From NCBI GenBank assembly GCA_002011835.1, contig MTPE01000448.1:13615-18805 (forward strand): 5,191 nt of DNA. Direction: 5' to 3'. Made by a program: the position numbers and the translations under genes. Below are positions 1 through 5,191 of this stretch, piece after piece. The stretch comes from Desulfarculaceae bacterium JdFR-95. GTDB taxonomy: Bacteria > Desulfobacterota > Desulfarculia > Desulfarculales > Desulfarculaceae. The notes under the pieces were generated by a model. It worked only from the letters and a program-made list of their open reading frames with translations. It did no database searches and had not been told where the DNA came from. Each line of letters starts with the position of its first letter. Position 1 is the first letter of the stretch.

Positions 1-1506
1 GGCGGCCGGGCGGTGGAGGGGCGTACCGCGCAGATGATCGACGCCCAGGGCCAGATGTACCAGGCCAGCTACTCGGCCTATCCCCTGGCCGGGCCCAGCC
101 AGGCCGTGGCCGGGGTGATCCTGGTGTTCCGGGAGCTGGACTTCGCTCCGGTGAGCGCGGTACGGCTCTCCCCGGCCGAGGGCGCACCCCCGCCGCCCCG
201 CATGGGCTACCAGGCCCTGTTCGAGCACCTGGCCGAGGGCATCTTCACCATCGACACCCGCTGGCGCATCACTTCCTTCAACCGCCGGGCCGAGCGCATC
301 ACCGGCTACCGCCGCGAGGAGGTGCTGGGGCGGCACTGCTGGGAGATATTCCGCTCCGACCTGTGCGAGACCGGCTGTCCCCTGCGCACCACCCTGGAAC
401 GGGGGGTCACCCGCCTGGACCAGGACGTGCGCATGGTGGGCAAGGGGGGGCGGCGCTTCACCGTGCTGGTGAACACCGCGGTGGTGCGCGACGGCGCGGG
501 CCGGGTGGTGGGGGCGGTGGAGAGCTTCCGCCCCCTGGAGGGCCTGGAGACGCCGGTGGGGGAGCCTGGCCGGCGGGCCTTCGCCGACATCGTGGGCGCC
601 TCCGAGCCCATGCGGCGGCTGTTCCGCATGCTGCCCGACCTGGCCGCCTCGGAGGCCAACGTGCTGATCCAGGGCGAGAGCGGCACGGGCAAGGAGCTCT
701 TTGCTCGCGCCATCCATCACCACAGCCCCCGCCGCAACGGCCCCTTCGTGGCCGTGAACTGCTCGGCCCTGGCCGAGAGCCTGCTGGAGAGCGAGCTGTT
801 CGGCCACGAGAAGGCCGCCTTCACCGGCGCGGTCACCTCCAAGGTGGGCCGCTTCGAGCTGGCCAAGGGCGGCACCCTGTTCCTGGACGAGATCGGCGAC
901 CTGAAGCCCGCCCTGCAGGTGAAGCTCCTGCGGGTGCTGGAGCAGCGGGTCTTCGAGCGGGTGGGCGGCACCCGCCTCATCCCCATGCAGGCCCGCATCA
1001 TCAGCGCCACCAACCGCGACCTCAAACAGGCCCTGCGCGACGGCTCCATGCGCGAGGACCTGTTCTACCGTCTGCGCACCGTGCCCCTGACCATTCCCCC
1101 CTTGCGCGAGCGGCGCGAGGACATCCCCCTGCTGGTGGAGCACTTCATCGCCAAGTTCAACGCCCTCTACGGCAAACAGGTGCGGGCCGTGGACCCCAAG
1201 GTGATGCGTCTGTTCATGGACTACCCCTGGCCGGGCAACGTGCGCGAGCTGGAGCGGGTGATGGAACACGCCTTCGTGTTCGTCAAGGGCCCGGTGATCT
1301 TCCTCAGCAACCTGCCCGCCCTGGAGGAGTTCCTGGCCGAGCGCAGCCCCAGCCCGCCCGGCGAGCCCCCCGAACAGCAAGACCAGCGCCGCGCCATCCT
1401 GGAGGCCCTGCGCCGCAGCGGCGGCCGGCGGGCCGAGGCGGCGCGTCTGTTGGGCATCAGCCGCACCTCCCTGTGGCGGCGGATGAAGCGGCTGGGCTTG
1501 GGGTGA
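1..1506 (+). CDS. Sigma-54-dependent activator, PAS-PAS-AAA+-Fis HTH (5' end outside window)
   Basis: Cytoplasmic enhancer-binding protein that uses ATP hydrolysis to remodel sigma-54 RNA polymerase. The frame is open to base 1. The GTG at 13 is not a credible start because residues counted from it begin inside a PAS domain, whose typical ending (SAYPL...GVILVFREL) is residues 21-42. A proline-rich linker (about 54-63) leads to a second PAS domain (about 66-175) containing C109, C118 and C122. The AAA+ domain (about 190-430) has Walker A GESGTGKE (221-228), a sigma-54 contact loop reading AAFTGA (268-273) instead of GAFTGA, Walker B FLDE (290-293), sensor I ATNRD, the REDLFYRL arginine-finger segment (347-354) and sensor [11 protein letters not shown] (405-413). 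A Fis-type HTH ends the protein (about 459-497, with [14 protein letters not shown]). There is no receiver domain in the visible part. It probably activates the operon downstream; the PAS ligand is unknown. Confidence 0.95.
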   Translation, partial: GGRAVEGRTAQMIDAQGQMYQASYSAYPLAGPSQAVAGVILVFRELDFAPVSAVRLSPAEGAPPPPRMGYQALFEHLAEGIFTIDTRWRITSFNRRAERITGYRREEVLGRHCWEIFRSDLCETGCPLRTTLERGVTRLDQDVRMVGKGGRRFTVLVNTAVVRDGAGRVVGAVESFRPLEGLETPVGEPGRRAFADIVGASEPMRRLFRMLPDLAASEANVLIQGESGTGKELFARAIHHHSPRRNGPFVAVNCSALAESLLESELFGHEKAAFTGAVTSKVGRFELAKGGTLFLDEIGDLKPALQVKLLRVLEQRVFERVGGTRLIPMQARIISATNRDLKQALRDGSMREDLFYRLRTVPLTIPPLRERREDIPLLVEHFIAKFNALYGKQVRAVDPKVMRLFMDYPWPGNVRELERVMEHAFVFVKGPVIFLSNLPALEEFLAERSPSPPGEPPEQQDQRRAILEALRRSGGRRAEAARLLGISRTSLWRRMKRLGLG

Positions 1507-1510
1507 GGCC

Positions 1511-1541
1511 GTGTTTCAGGTGTTTCAGACATACTGAAACA
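1511..1541. promoter_or_regulatory. Upstream activator site 1: tandem GTGTTTCAG plus palindrome
   Basis: The 9-mer GTGTTTCAG occurs twice head to tail (1511-1519 and 1520-1528). The second copy pairs with CTGAAACA at 1534-1541, giving TGTTTCAG-N5-CTGAAACA. It lies about 200 bp upstream of the predicted transcription start at about 1732, a usual distance for a sigma-54 activator site. By inference the neighbouring activator binds here. It could also fold as an 8-bp RNA stem after the regulator gene, but no T-run follows, so an intrinsic terminator is unlikely. Confidence 0.7.
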
Positions 1542-1568
1542 TTAGGTAACTTACAAATTCTTCCATAA

Positions 1569-1581
1569 AATCAAATCGTTG
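1569..1581 (+). promoter_or_regulatory. Candidate IHF binding site
   Basis: AATCAAATCGTTG matches the IHF core consensus WATCAANNNNTTR at every defined position and lies in the AT-richest part of the intergenic region. IHF bending commonly brings upstream-bound activators to sigma-54 holoenzyme. Here the match sits between the two palindromes rather than between the nearer palindrome and the promoter, so it would mainly help the distal site. The call rests on a consensus match only. Confidence 0.45.
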
Positions 1582-1620
1582 TGTACGATAGTTCCCTTGG
1601 GGGCGTCCCGCCCGCCTAGT

Positions 1621-1645
1621 CCCTGAAACAACTGGTGTTTCAGGG
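1621..1645. promoter_or_regulatory. Upstream activator site 2: perfect 10-bp inverted repeat
   Basis: CCCTGAAACA (1621-1630) and TGTTTCAGGG (1636-1645) form a perfect inverted repeat with a 5-base spacer. It contains the same octamer as the upstream palindrome, but the two half-sites face the opposite way (CTGAAACA-N5-TGTTTCAG). It is centred about 100 bp upstream of the predicted start, an optimal enhancer position for a sigma-54 promoter. A terminator for the regulator gene is an alternative reading, but no U-rich tract follows. Confidence 0.7.
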
Positions 1646-1705
1646 TGATTCTCTCCTCCGGGAGGGCTGGGCGATAAATCCAATGATTCCAGCCAAATAG
1701 CACGA

Positions 1706-1721
1706 TGGCCCGCCCTTTGCA
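1706..1721 (+). promoter_or_regulatory. Sigma-54 (-24/-12) promoter of the downstream operon
   Basis: TGGCCCG-N4-TTGCA closely matches the sigma-54 consensus TGGCACG-N4-TTGCA, with one deviation inside the -24 block. The invariant GG (1707-1708) and GC (1719-1720) are separated by exactly 10 bases. Transcription should start near 1732, leaving a leader of about 60 bases before the GTG at 1793. The adjoining sigma-54 activator gene and the two upstream palindromes support the call. Confidence 0.88.
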
Positions 1722-1733
1722 CTAAAAGAGGTC

Positions 1734-1754
1734 GCCGGGGAGGTGGTTCCCGGC
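1734..1754 (+). other. 5' leader hairpin at the predicted transcript start
   Basis: GCCGGG (1734-1739) pairs perfectly with CCCGGC (1749-1754). A G-U pair (1740/1748) and an A-U pair (1741/1747) extend the stem to 8 bp with a GGUGG loop. It starts two or three bases after the predicted transcription start. No T-run follows, so it is not an intrinsic terminator. By inference it may protect the mRNA 5' end. It stops about 26 bases before the ribosome binding site and does not mask it. Confidence 0.4.
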
Positions 1755-1780
1755 AAGGCTGCAAGACGGTCACCCGCCAC

Positions 1781-1787
1781 AAGGAGG
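1781..1787 (+). promoter_or_regulatory. Ribosome binding site for the NuoE-type gene
   Basis: AAGGAGG is a near-perfect anti-16S match, with 5 bases to the GTG at 1793. It decides the start of a gene that has no ATG nearby and supports GTG initiation. Confidence 0.85.
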
Positions 1788-1792
1788 CCATC

Positions 1793-2266
1793 GTGAGCCC
1801 GCAGGAGTCCAAACTCATCGACATCGACGAGATCATAGACAGCTATCCCGGACGGCCGGAGTATCTCATCTTTTTGTTGCAGGACATCCAGGCCGCCTTC
1901 AACTACATCTCGCCCGAGGCCCTGGCCCTGGTGTGCGACCACACCGGGGTGCCGCTCAGCCGGGCCTATTCCGTGGCCACGTTCTACAAGTCCTTCAGCC
2001 TGGAGCCCCGGGGCGAGCACGAGATCAAGGTCTGTGACGGCACGGCCTGCCATCTCAGGAGAAGCGAACTTTTGGTGGAGCACCTGGAGCGGCGTCTGGG
2101 AGTGCCCGCCGGCGGCACCACCAAGGACCTCAGACTCACCCTGGACACAATCAGCTGCCCGGGTTGCTGCGCCTCGAGCCCGGTGGTGATGCTGGATGAG
2201 GATTACTATCCAAAATTCACCACCCGCCAGCTGGACGAACTGCTGAAGGACCTCGAGGCTGATTAG
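1793..2266 (+). CDS. NuoE/HndA/BamG-type thioredoxin-like [2Fe-2S] subunit
   Basis: Electron-transfer subunit of a soluble NAD(H)-oxidising module. The 157-residue length is normal for the family. A helical N-terminal segment (about 10-70, ending in the family-typical YSVATFYKSF) precedes the thioredoxin-like ferredoxin fold. The expected [2Fe-2S] ligands are C81 and C86 (CDGTAC), then C122 and C126 (CPGCC); C125 is an extra cysteine beside the last ligand. No signal peptide or membrane segment is seen, so it is cytoplasmic. It is the first gene after the sigma-54 promoter and lies 25 bases before the NuoF-type gene, the usual NuoE-NuoF order. The start is GTG with a strong ribosome binding site. 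The absence of other complex I subunits in the window and the HdrA-like gene downstream argue against true complex I. The family is secure; the specific complex is inferred. Confidence 0.93.
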   Translation: MSPQESKLIDIDEIIDSYPGRPEYLIFLLQDIQAAFNYISPEALALVCDHTGVPLSRAYSVATFYKSFSLEPRGEHEIKVCDGTACHLRRSELLVEHLERRLGVPAGGTTKDLRLTLDTISCPGCCASSPVVMLDEDYYPKFTTRQLDELLKDLEAD

Positions 2267-2291
2267 GGTCGCAAGCGAAAGGTGAAAAGCC

Positions 2292-4193
2292 ATGGCAAAA
2301 GCAAGCAACGCCGCCCGTCCTGAGCCGCAGCGACTGAACTCGGTGGAGGAGCTGGCAACCCTGCGCCAAGAGCTGCTGGACAGCAAGGACCCCAACCAAG
2401 CCGAAATCGTGGTCTGCTACGGCACCGGCTGCCTGGCCAGCGGGGCAAGGCAGGTGGAGGCCGCCCTGAAGAAGGCGCTTAAGGCCGCGGACATGGACGT
2501 CAAGGTGCGCCCGCTGATCAAGACCACCGGCTGCCGGGGCTTCTGCTCCCAGGGCCCCTTGGTGGTGATCCAGCCCGAGGGCATCTTCTACCAGAAGGTG
2601 AGCCCTCAAGACGCCGAGGATATCGTCCAGGCCCTGGCCCAGGACGCCGGGCCGGTCCAGCGGCTCTTGTACCGCGATCCCAAGACCGGCGAGACCATCC
2701 CCCACGAGAAGGACATCCCCTTCTACAAGCTGCAAGAGCGCCTGGTGCTGCGCCGCATCGGATCCATCGACCCCACCGACATCTACGACACTATCGCCGC
2801 CGGGGGCTACCAGGCCCTGGCCAAGGCGCTCACCAGCATGGAGCCCGAGCAGGTGGTGGCCGAGGTGGAAAAGTCCGGCCTGCGGGGCCGCGGCGGGGCC
2901 GGCTTCCCCACCGGCCGCAAGTGGCGCGGAGCGCTCAAGGCCATCGAGAAGAAGGGCCGGCCGGTGTACGTGGTCTGCAACGGCGACGAGGGCGACCCCG
3001 GCGCCTTCATGGACTGCATGGTCATGGAGGGCGACCCCCACGCGGTGCTGGAGGGCATGATCCTGGGGGCCTACGCCCTGGGCGCCGAGCAGGGCTATCT
3101 CTACGTGCGGGCCGAGTACCCCGTGGCCATCGAGCACCTCAGCATCGCCATAGAGCAGGCCCGTTCCCTGGGGCTTCTGGGCGAGAACATCCTGGGCTCG
3201 GGATTCAGCTTCGACGTTCGGATCAACCGCGGGGCCGGCGCCTTCGTCTGCGGCGAGAGTACCGCGCTCTTCACCTCCATCGAGGGCAAGGCCGGCGAGC
3301 CCCGGCCCAAGTACGTGCGCTCGGTGGAGGAGGGCCTCTGGGGACGCCCCACGGTGCTCAACAACGTGGAGACCTGGGCCAACGTGCCGCTCATCATCGA
3401 AAATGGCGGCGACTGGTACGCTGGCATCGGGGTGCCCCACAGCACCGGCACCAAGGTCTTCTCCCTGGTGGGCAAGGTGAACAACGTGGGCCTGGTGGAG
3501 GTGCCCATGGGGGTGCCCCTGGGCCACATCGTGGAGGAGATCGGCGGGGGCGTGCCCGGAGGCAAGCCCTTCAAGGCGGTGCAGACCGGCGGTCCCTCCG
3601 GCGGGTGCATCCCCTATGAGCTGAAGGACACCCCGGTGGACTTCGACTCCCTCAAGGCGGCCGGCTCCATGATGGGCTCCGGGGGCATGATCGTGATGGA
3701 CGAGCGCGACTGCGTGGTGGACGTGGCCCGCTACTTCCTGCGCTTTTTGGAAGAGGAATCCTGCGGCAAGTGCATCCCCTGCCGCCTGGGGCTCACCCGC
3801 ATGCGTGAGATCCTGGACGACTTCAGCCGGGGCAAGGGCAGCCAAAAGGACCTGGAGGATCTGGAGAGCCTGGCCCAGGCGATCAAGGACGGCGCGCTCT
3901 GCGCCCTGGGCGGCAGCGCCCCCAACCCGCTGCTCGCCACCCTCCGCTACTTCCGCGACGAATACCTGGCCCACATCGAAGGCCACAAGTGCCCCGCCGG
4001 GGTGTGCAAGGACCTGATCACCTACCGCATCGACCCGGACAAGTGTACCGGCTGTACCTCCTGCGCCCGCATGTGTCCCCAGGGCGCCATCAGCGGCGAG
4101 AAGAAGAAACCCCACGCCATCGACGAGAGCGCCTGCATCCGCTGCGGCATCTGCCTGGAGACCTGCGAGTTCGGCGCGGTCGAGGTGTTCTAG
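2292..4193 (+). CDS. NuoF/HndC/BamH-type FMN- and NAD(H)-binding subunit with extra ferredoxin domains
   Basis: The NAD(H)-reactive flavoprotein of the module, 633 residues, similar in length to hydrogenase HydB/HndC rather than the shorter complex I NuoF. Domains in order: an N-terminal thioredoxin-like [2Fe-2S] domain (C42, C47, C81, C85); the FMN/NAD(H) domain with GRGGAGFPTGRKW (199-211), CNGDEGDPGAF (229-239) and GAGAFVCGESTALF (314-327 region); an SLBB-like region (about 385-470); the N3-type [4Fe-4S] motif CGKCIPC (C491, C494, C497) with the fourth ligand C537; and a C-terminal two-[4Fe-4S] ferredoxin (C585/588/591/595 and C615/618/621/625). Oddities are CGES where CGEE is usual, YVRS after RPK where PPFP is usual, and C242 where the DR motif has Arg. 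The ATG has a modest AAAGGTG site upstream. It is co-transcribed with its neighbours, with gaps of 25 and 21 bases. Confidence 0.95.
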   Translation: MAKASNAARPEPQRLNSVEELATLRQELLDSKDPNQAEIVVCYGTGCLASGARQVEAALKKALKAADMDVKVRPLIKTTGCRGFCSQGPLVVIQPEGIFYQKVSPQDAEDIVQALAQDAGPVQRLLYRDPKTGETIPHEKDIPFYKLQERLVLRRIGSIDPTDIYDTIAAGGYQALAKALTSMEPEQVVAEVEKSGLRGRGGAGFPTGRKWRGALKAIEKKGRPVYVVCNGDEGDPGAFMDCMVMEGDPHAVLEGMILGAYALGAEQGYLYVRAEYPVAIEHLSIAIEQARSLGLLGENILGSGFSFDVRINRGAGAFVCGESTALFTSIEGKAGEPRPKYVRSVEEGLWGRPTVLNNVETWANVPLIIENGGDWYAGIGVPHSTGTKVFSLVGKVNNVGLVEVPMGVPLGHIVEEIGGGVPGGKPFKAVQTGGPSGGCIPYELKDTPVDFDSLKAAGSMMGSGGMIVMDERDCVVDVARYFLRFLEEESCGKCIPCRLGLTRMREILDDFSRGKGSQKDLEDLESLAQAIKDGALCALGGSAPNPLLATLRYFRDEYLAHIEGHKCPAGVCKDLITYRIDPDKCTGCTSCARMCPQGAISGEKKKPHAIDESACIRCGICLETCEFGAVEVF

Positions 4194-4214
4194 GCCGGGA
4201 AGGGAGCGAGGACC

Positions 4215-4811
4215 ATGGTCGAGTTCGAGATCGACGGCCAGAAGGTACAGGCCCAGGAAGGCTGGACCGTGCTGGAGACCGCCCGCAAATACGGCATCCA
4301 CATCCCCACCCTGTGCTACCACGAGGCGGTCAAGCCCAGCGGGGCCTGCCGCCTGTGCGTGGTGGAGCTGCGCGAGGGCGACTGGTCCAAGGTGGTGATC
4401 TCCTGCATGTACCCCGTGGCCGAGGGTCTGAAGGTGTTCACCGACAGCGAGCGGGTGAAGAACGTGCGGCGCTGGATCCTGGAGATGCTGCTGGCCGAGT
4501 GCCCCGCCAGCGAGGAGATCCGCCAGCTGGCCGCCCAGTACGGCGTGACCTCCACCCGCTTCGCCATCCACGACCCCGATCAGGACTGCATCCTCTGCGG
4601 CCTGTGCGTGCGGGTGTGCGCCGAGGTGGTGGGCGCCAACGCCATCTCCACCGTGGGCCGCGGCGTGCACAAGCAGATCGGCGCCCCCTACCTGGAGCCC
4701 GGCTCCGACTGCGTGGCCTGCGGCTCCTGTGTCACGGTCTGCCCCACCGGCGCCATGCGCCGCCGCCTGGACGCGGTGCGGGGCAAGCCCAAGGTGGAAC
4801 TGGCGCGCTAG
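4215..4811 (+). CDS. Short NuoG/HoxU/BamI-like ferredoxin subunit lacking the His-Cys cluster
   Basis: Cytoplasmic electron-wiring subunit of 198 residues. The N-terminal plant-type [2Fe-2S] fold has ligands C34, C45, C48 and C64. The C-terminal half is a two-[4Fe-4S] ferredoxin with C125/C128/C131/C135 and C166/C169/C172/C176. Complex I NuoG and HoxU carry an extra [4Fe-4S] cluster between these parts, bound by one His and three Cys. Here that stretch (about 88-111, around LLAECPASEEI) keeps only C96, so the cluster is almost certainly absent. There is no molybdopterin-like or H-cluster domain. The ATG is preceded by AAGGGAG at 4200-4206 with 8 bases spacing. The gene lies 21 bases after the NuoF-type gene and 27 before the HdrA-like gene. 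It probably carries electrons between NuoF and the HdrA-like partner; its assignment to a BamI-type subunit is inference. Confidence 0.88.
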   Translation: MVEFEIDGQKVQAQEGWTVLETARKYGIHIPTLCYHEAVKPSGACRLCVVELREGDWSKVVISCMYPVAEGLKVFTDSERVKNVRRWILEMLLAECPASEEIRQLAAQYGVTSTRFAIHDPDQDCILCGLCVRVCAEVVGANAISTVGRGVHKQIGAPYLEPGSDCVACGSCVTVCPTGAMRRRLDAVRGKPKVELAR

Positions 4812-4823
4812 GCCCTGGCCCAA

Positions 4824-4830
4824 AGAGGAG
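4824..4830 (+). promoter_or_regulatory. Ribosome binding site fixing the HdrA-like start
   Basis: AGAGGAG lies 8 bases before the ATG at 4839. An in-frame GTG at 4833 is too close to this site, so the ATG is the better start. Confidence 0.7.
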
Positions 4831-4838
4831 AGGTGAAC

Positions 4839-5191
4839 ATGAGCGCGAAGCACAACCAGGCAAACGACAGCCGCATCGGCGTCTTCCTTTGTGAATGCGG
4901 CCAGCGCATAGCCCCCCGCGTGGACCTGGCCGCCCTGCAGAAGATGCTGCAGGACGACCCCCGCGTGTCCCATGTCGCAGTGGAGCCCTTCCCCTGTCTG
5001 GCCCCGGGGCTGGAGAACCTGCGCCAGACCATCCGCGAGCAGGGCATCGACCGGCTGGTGGTGGCCGGCTGCGAGGCCCGCATCATGCTGGCCAAGCTGG
5101 AGCGCGAGCTGAGAGAGGTGGGGCTGCGCGAGGGCCAGATCGACGTGGTCAACCTGCGCGGCCACGTGGCCCAGGTGCACGACCTGGACCC
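4839..5191 (+). CDS. HdrA-like protein, N-terminal domain (3' end outside window)
   Basis: The frame is open from the ATG to the window edge, giving 117 residues plus two bases. The pattern matches the N-terminal domain of HdrA (heterodisulfide reductase subunit A and relatives such as BamE). It has RIGVFLCECG (12-21), then PFPCLAPG (50-57), then VVAGCEARIM (74-83), then the family-typical VNLRGHVAQVH (104-114). The four cysteines C18, C20, C53 and C78 fall where the HdrA N-terminal domain binds its cluster. Typical HdrA reads roughly CHCG, then a Cys-Ser, then ACSPR at these places, so this copy is divergent. In HdrA proteins the following region holds a FAD-binding thioredoxin-reductase-like domain that is the bifurcation site; whether it is present here lies outside the window. 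Placement directly after NuoE/F/G-like genes suggests it exchanges electrons with them. Confidence 0.85.
   Translation, partial: MSAKHNQANDSRIGVFLCECGQRIAPRVDLAALQKMLQDDPRVSHVAVEPFPCLAPGLENLRQTIREQGIDRLVVAGCEARIMLAKLERELREVGLREGQIDVVNLRGHVAQVHDLD

Noticed and set aside
1521..1541. Intrinsic terminator for the activator gene
   Set aside because: The 8-bp stem is followed by ATTAGGTAAC, with no T-run. The same octamer recurs 80-100 bases further on, which fits a protein-binding site better.
363..1568. Long open frame on the + strand in another phase over the activator gene
   Set aside because: The product is low-complexity (Gly, Pro, Ala, Arg, His) and overlaps a gene with every AAA+ motif intact.
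1621..1660. Terminator or mobile-element end at the 10-bp inverted repeat
   Set aside because: No T-run follows, and there is no transposase or matching repeat elsewhere in the window. Its position relative to the promoter suits an activator site.
1655..1665. Short inverted repeat CCTCC-G-GGAGG
   Set aside because: A one-base spacer cannot form an RNA hairpin, and short GC repeats are expected by chance in this composition.
1674..1700. Second IHF site between the proximal palindrome and the promoter
   Set aside because: The best match, on the - strand, has two mismatches to the core consensus, so it is too weak to list.
1640..2395. Open - strand frame spanning the promoter region and the NuoE-type gene
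   Set aside because: It has no recognisable domain, crosses the sigma-54 promoter and leader, and overlaps a well-supported gene.
1793..4811. True complex I (NADH:quinone oxidoreductase) operon
   Set aside because: The NuoF-type protein has extra N- and C-terminal ferredoxin domains, the NuoG-like protein is short, and an HdrA-like gene follows where more nuo genes would be expected.
3989..4894. Open + strand frame across the ends of the NuoF-type, NuoG-like and HdrA-like genes
   Set aside because: It is an Arg/Gly/Pro-rich shadow frame with no domain; the three real genes in other frames have full sets of cluster motifs.
2217..5180. Very long open frame on the - strand (about 987 codons) antisense to the operon
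   Set aside because: Its translation is dominated by His, Ala, Gly, Leu and Gln with no recognisable domain. It is the mirror of codon bias in GC-rich genes that clearly encode conserved proteins on the + strand.

Overview
The window is strongly GC-rich, with third codon positions nearly always G or C. It reads as one regulatory-metabolic cassette on the + strand. The gene content fits a high-GC anaerobic Desulfobacterota (deltaproteobacterial) genome, for example a Desulfarculales-like organism: a PAS-containing sigma-54 activator, a hydrogenase-type NuoE/NuoF pair with extra ferredoxin domains, a short NuoG-like subunit and an HdrA-like protein. This taxonomic guess is inference; there is no rRNA or marker gene here.

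Layout. Positions 1-1506 hold the 3' part of a sigma-54-dependent activator: the end of one PAS domain, a second PAS domain, the AAA+ domain and a Fis-type HTH. Its true start lies upstream of the window. Positions 1507-1792 are a 286-base intergenic region carrying five copies of the octamer TGTTTCAG/CTGAAACA arranged as two palindromes plus one extra half-site, a consensus IHF-like match, a textbook -24/-12 sigma-54 promoter (1706-1721) and a leader hairpin. An operon-like run follows with gaps of only 21-27 bases: a NuoE-type thioredoxin-like [2Fe-2S] subunit (1793-2266), a NuoF-type FMN/NAD(H) subunit with five recognisable parts (2292-4193), a short NuoG/HoxU-like ferredoxin subunit (4215-4811) and the N-terminal part of an HdrA-like protein (4839 to the window end).

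How it works together (inference). The activator, responding through its PAS domains, would bind the TGTTTCAG palindromes about 100 and 200 bp upstream of the transcription start and open the sigma-54 promoter of the operon. The products form a soluble NAD(H)-oxidoreductase module whose cluster chain leads towards an HdrA-type flavoprotein. This is the arrangement expected of a flavin-based electron-bifurcating or -confurcating complex. The closest described parallel I know is the BamG/H/I plus BamE part of class II benzoyl-CoA reductase in obligate anaerobes. Other NuoEF-Hdr assemblies and hydrogenase-linked complexes are alternatives. The catalytic partner that would identify the substrate is not in this window.
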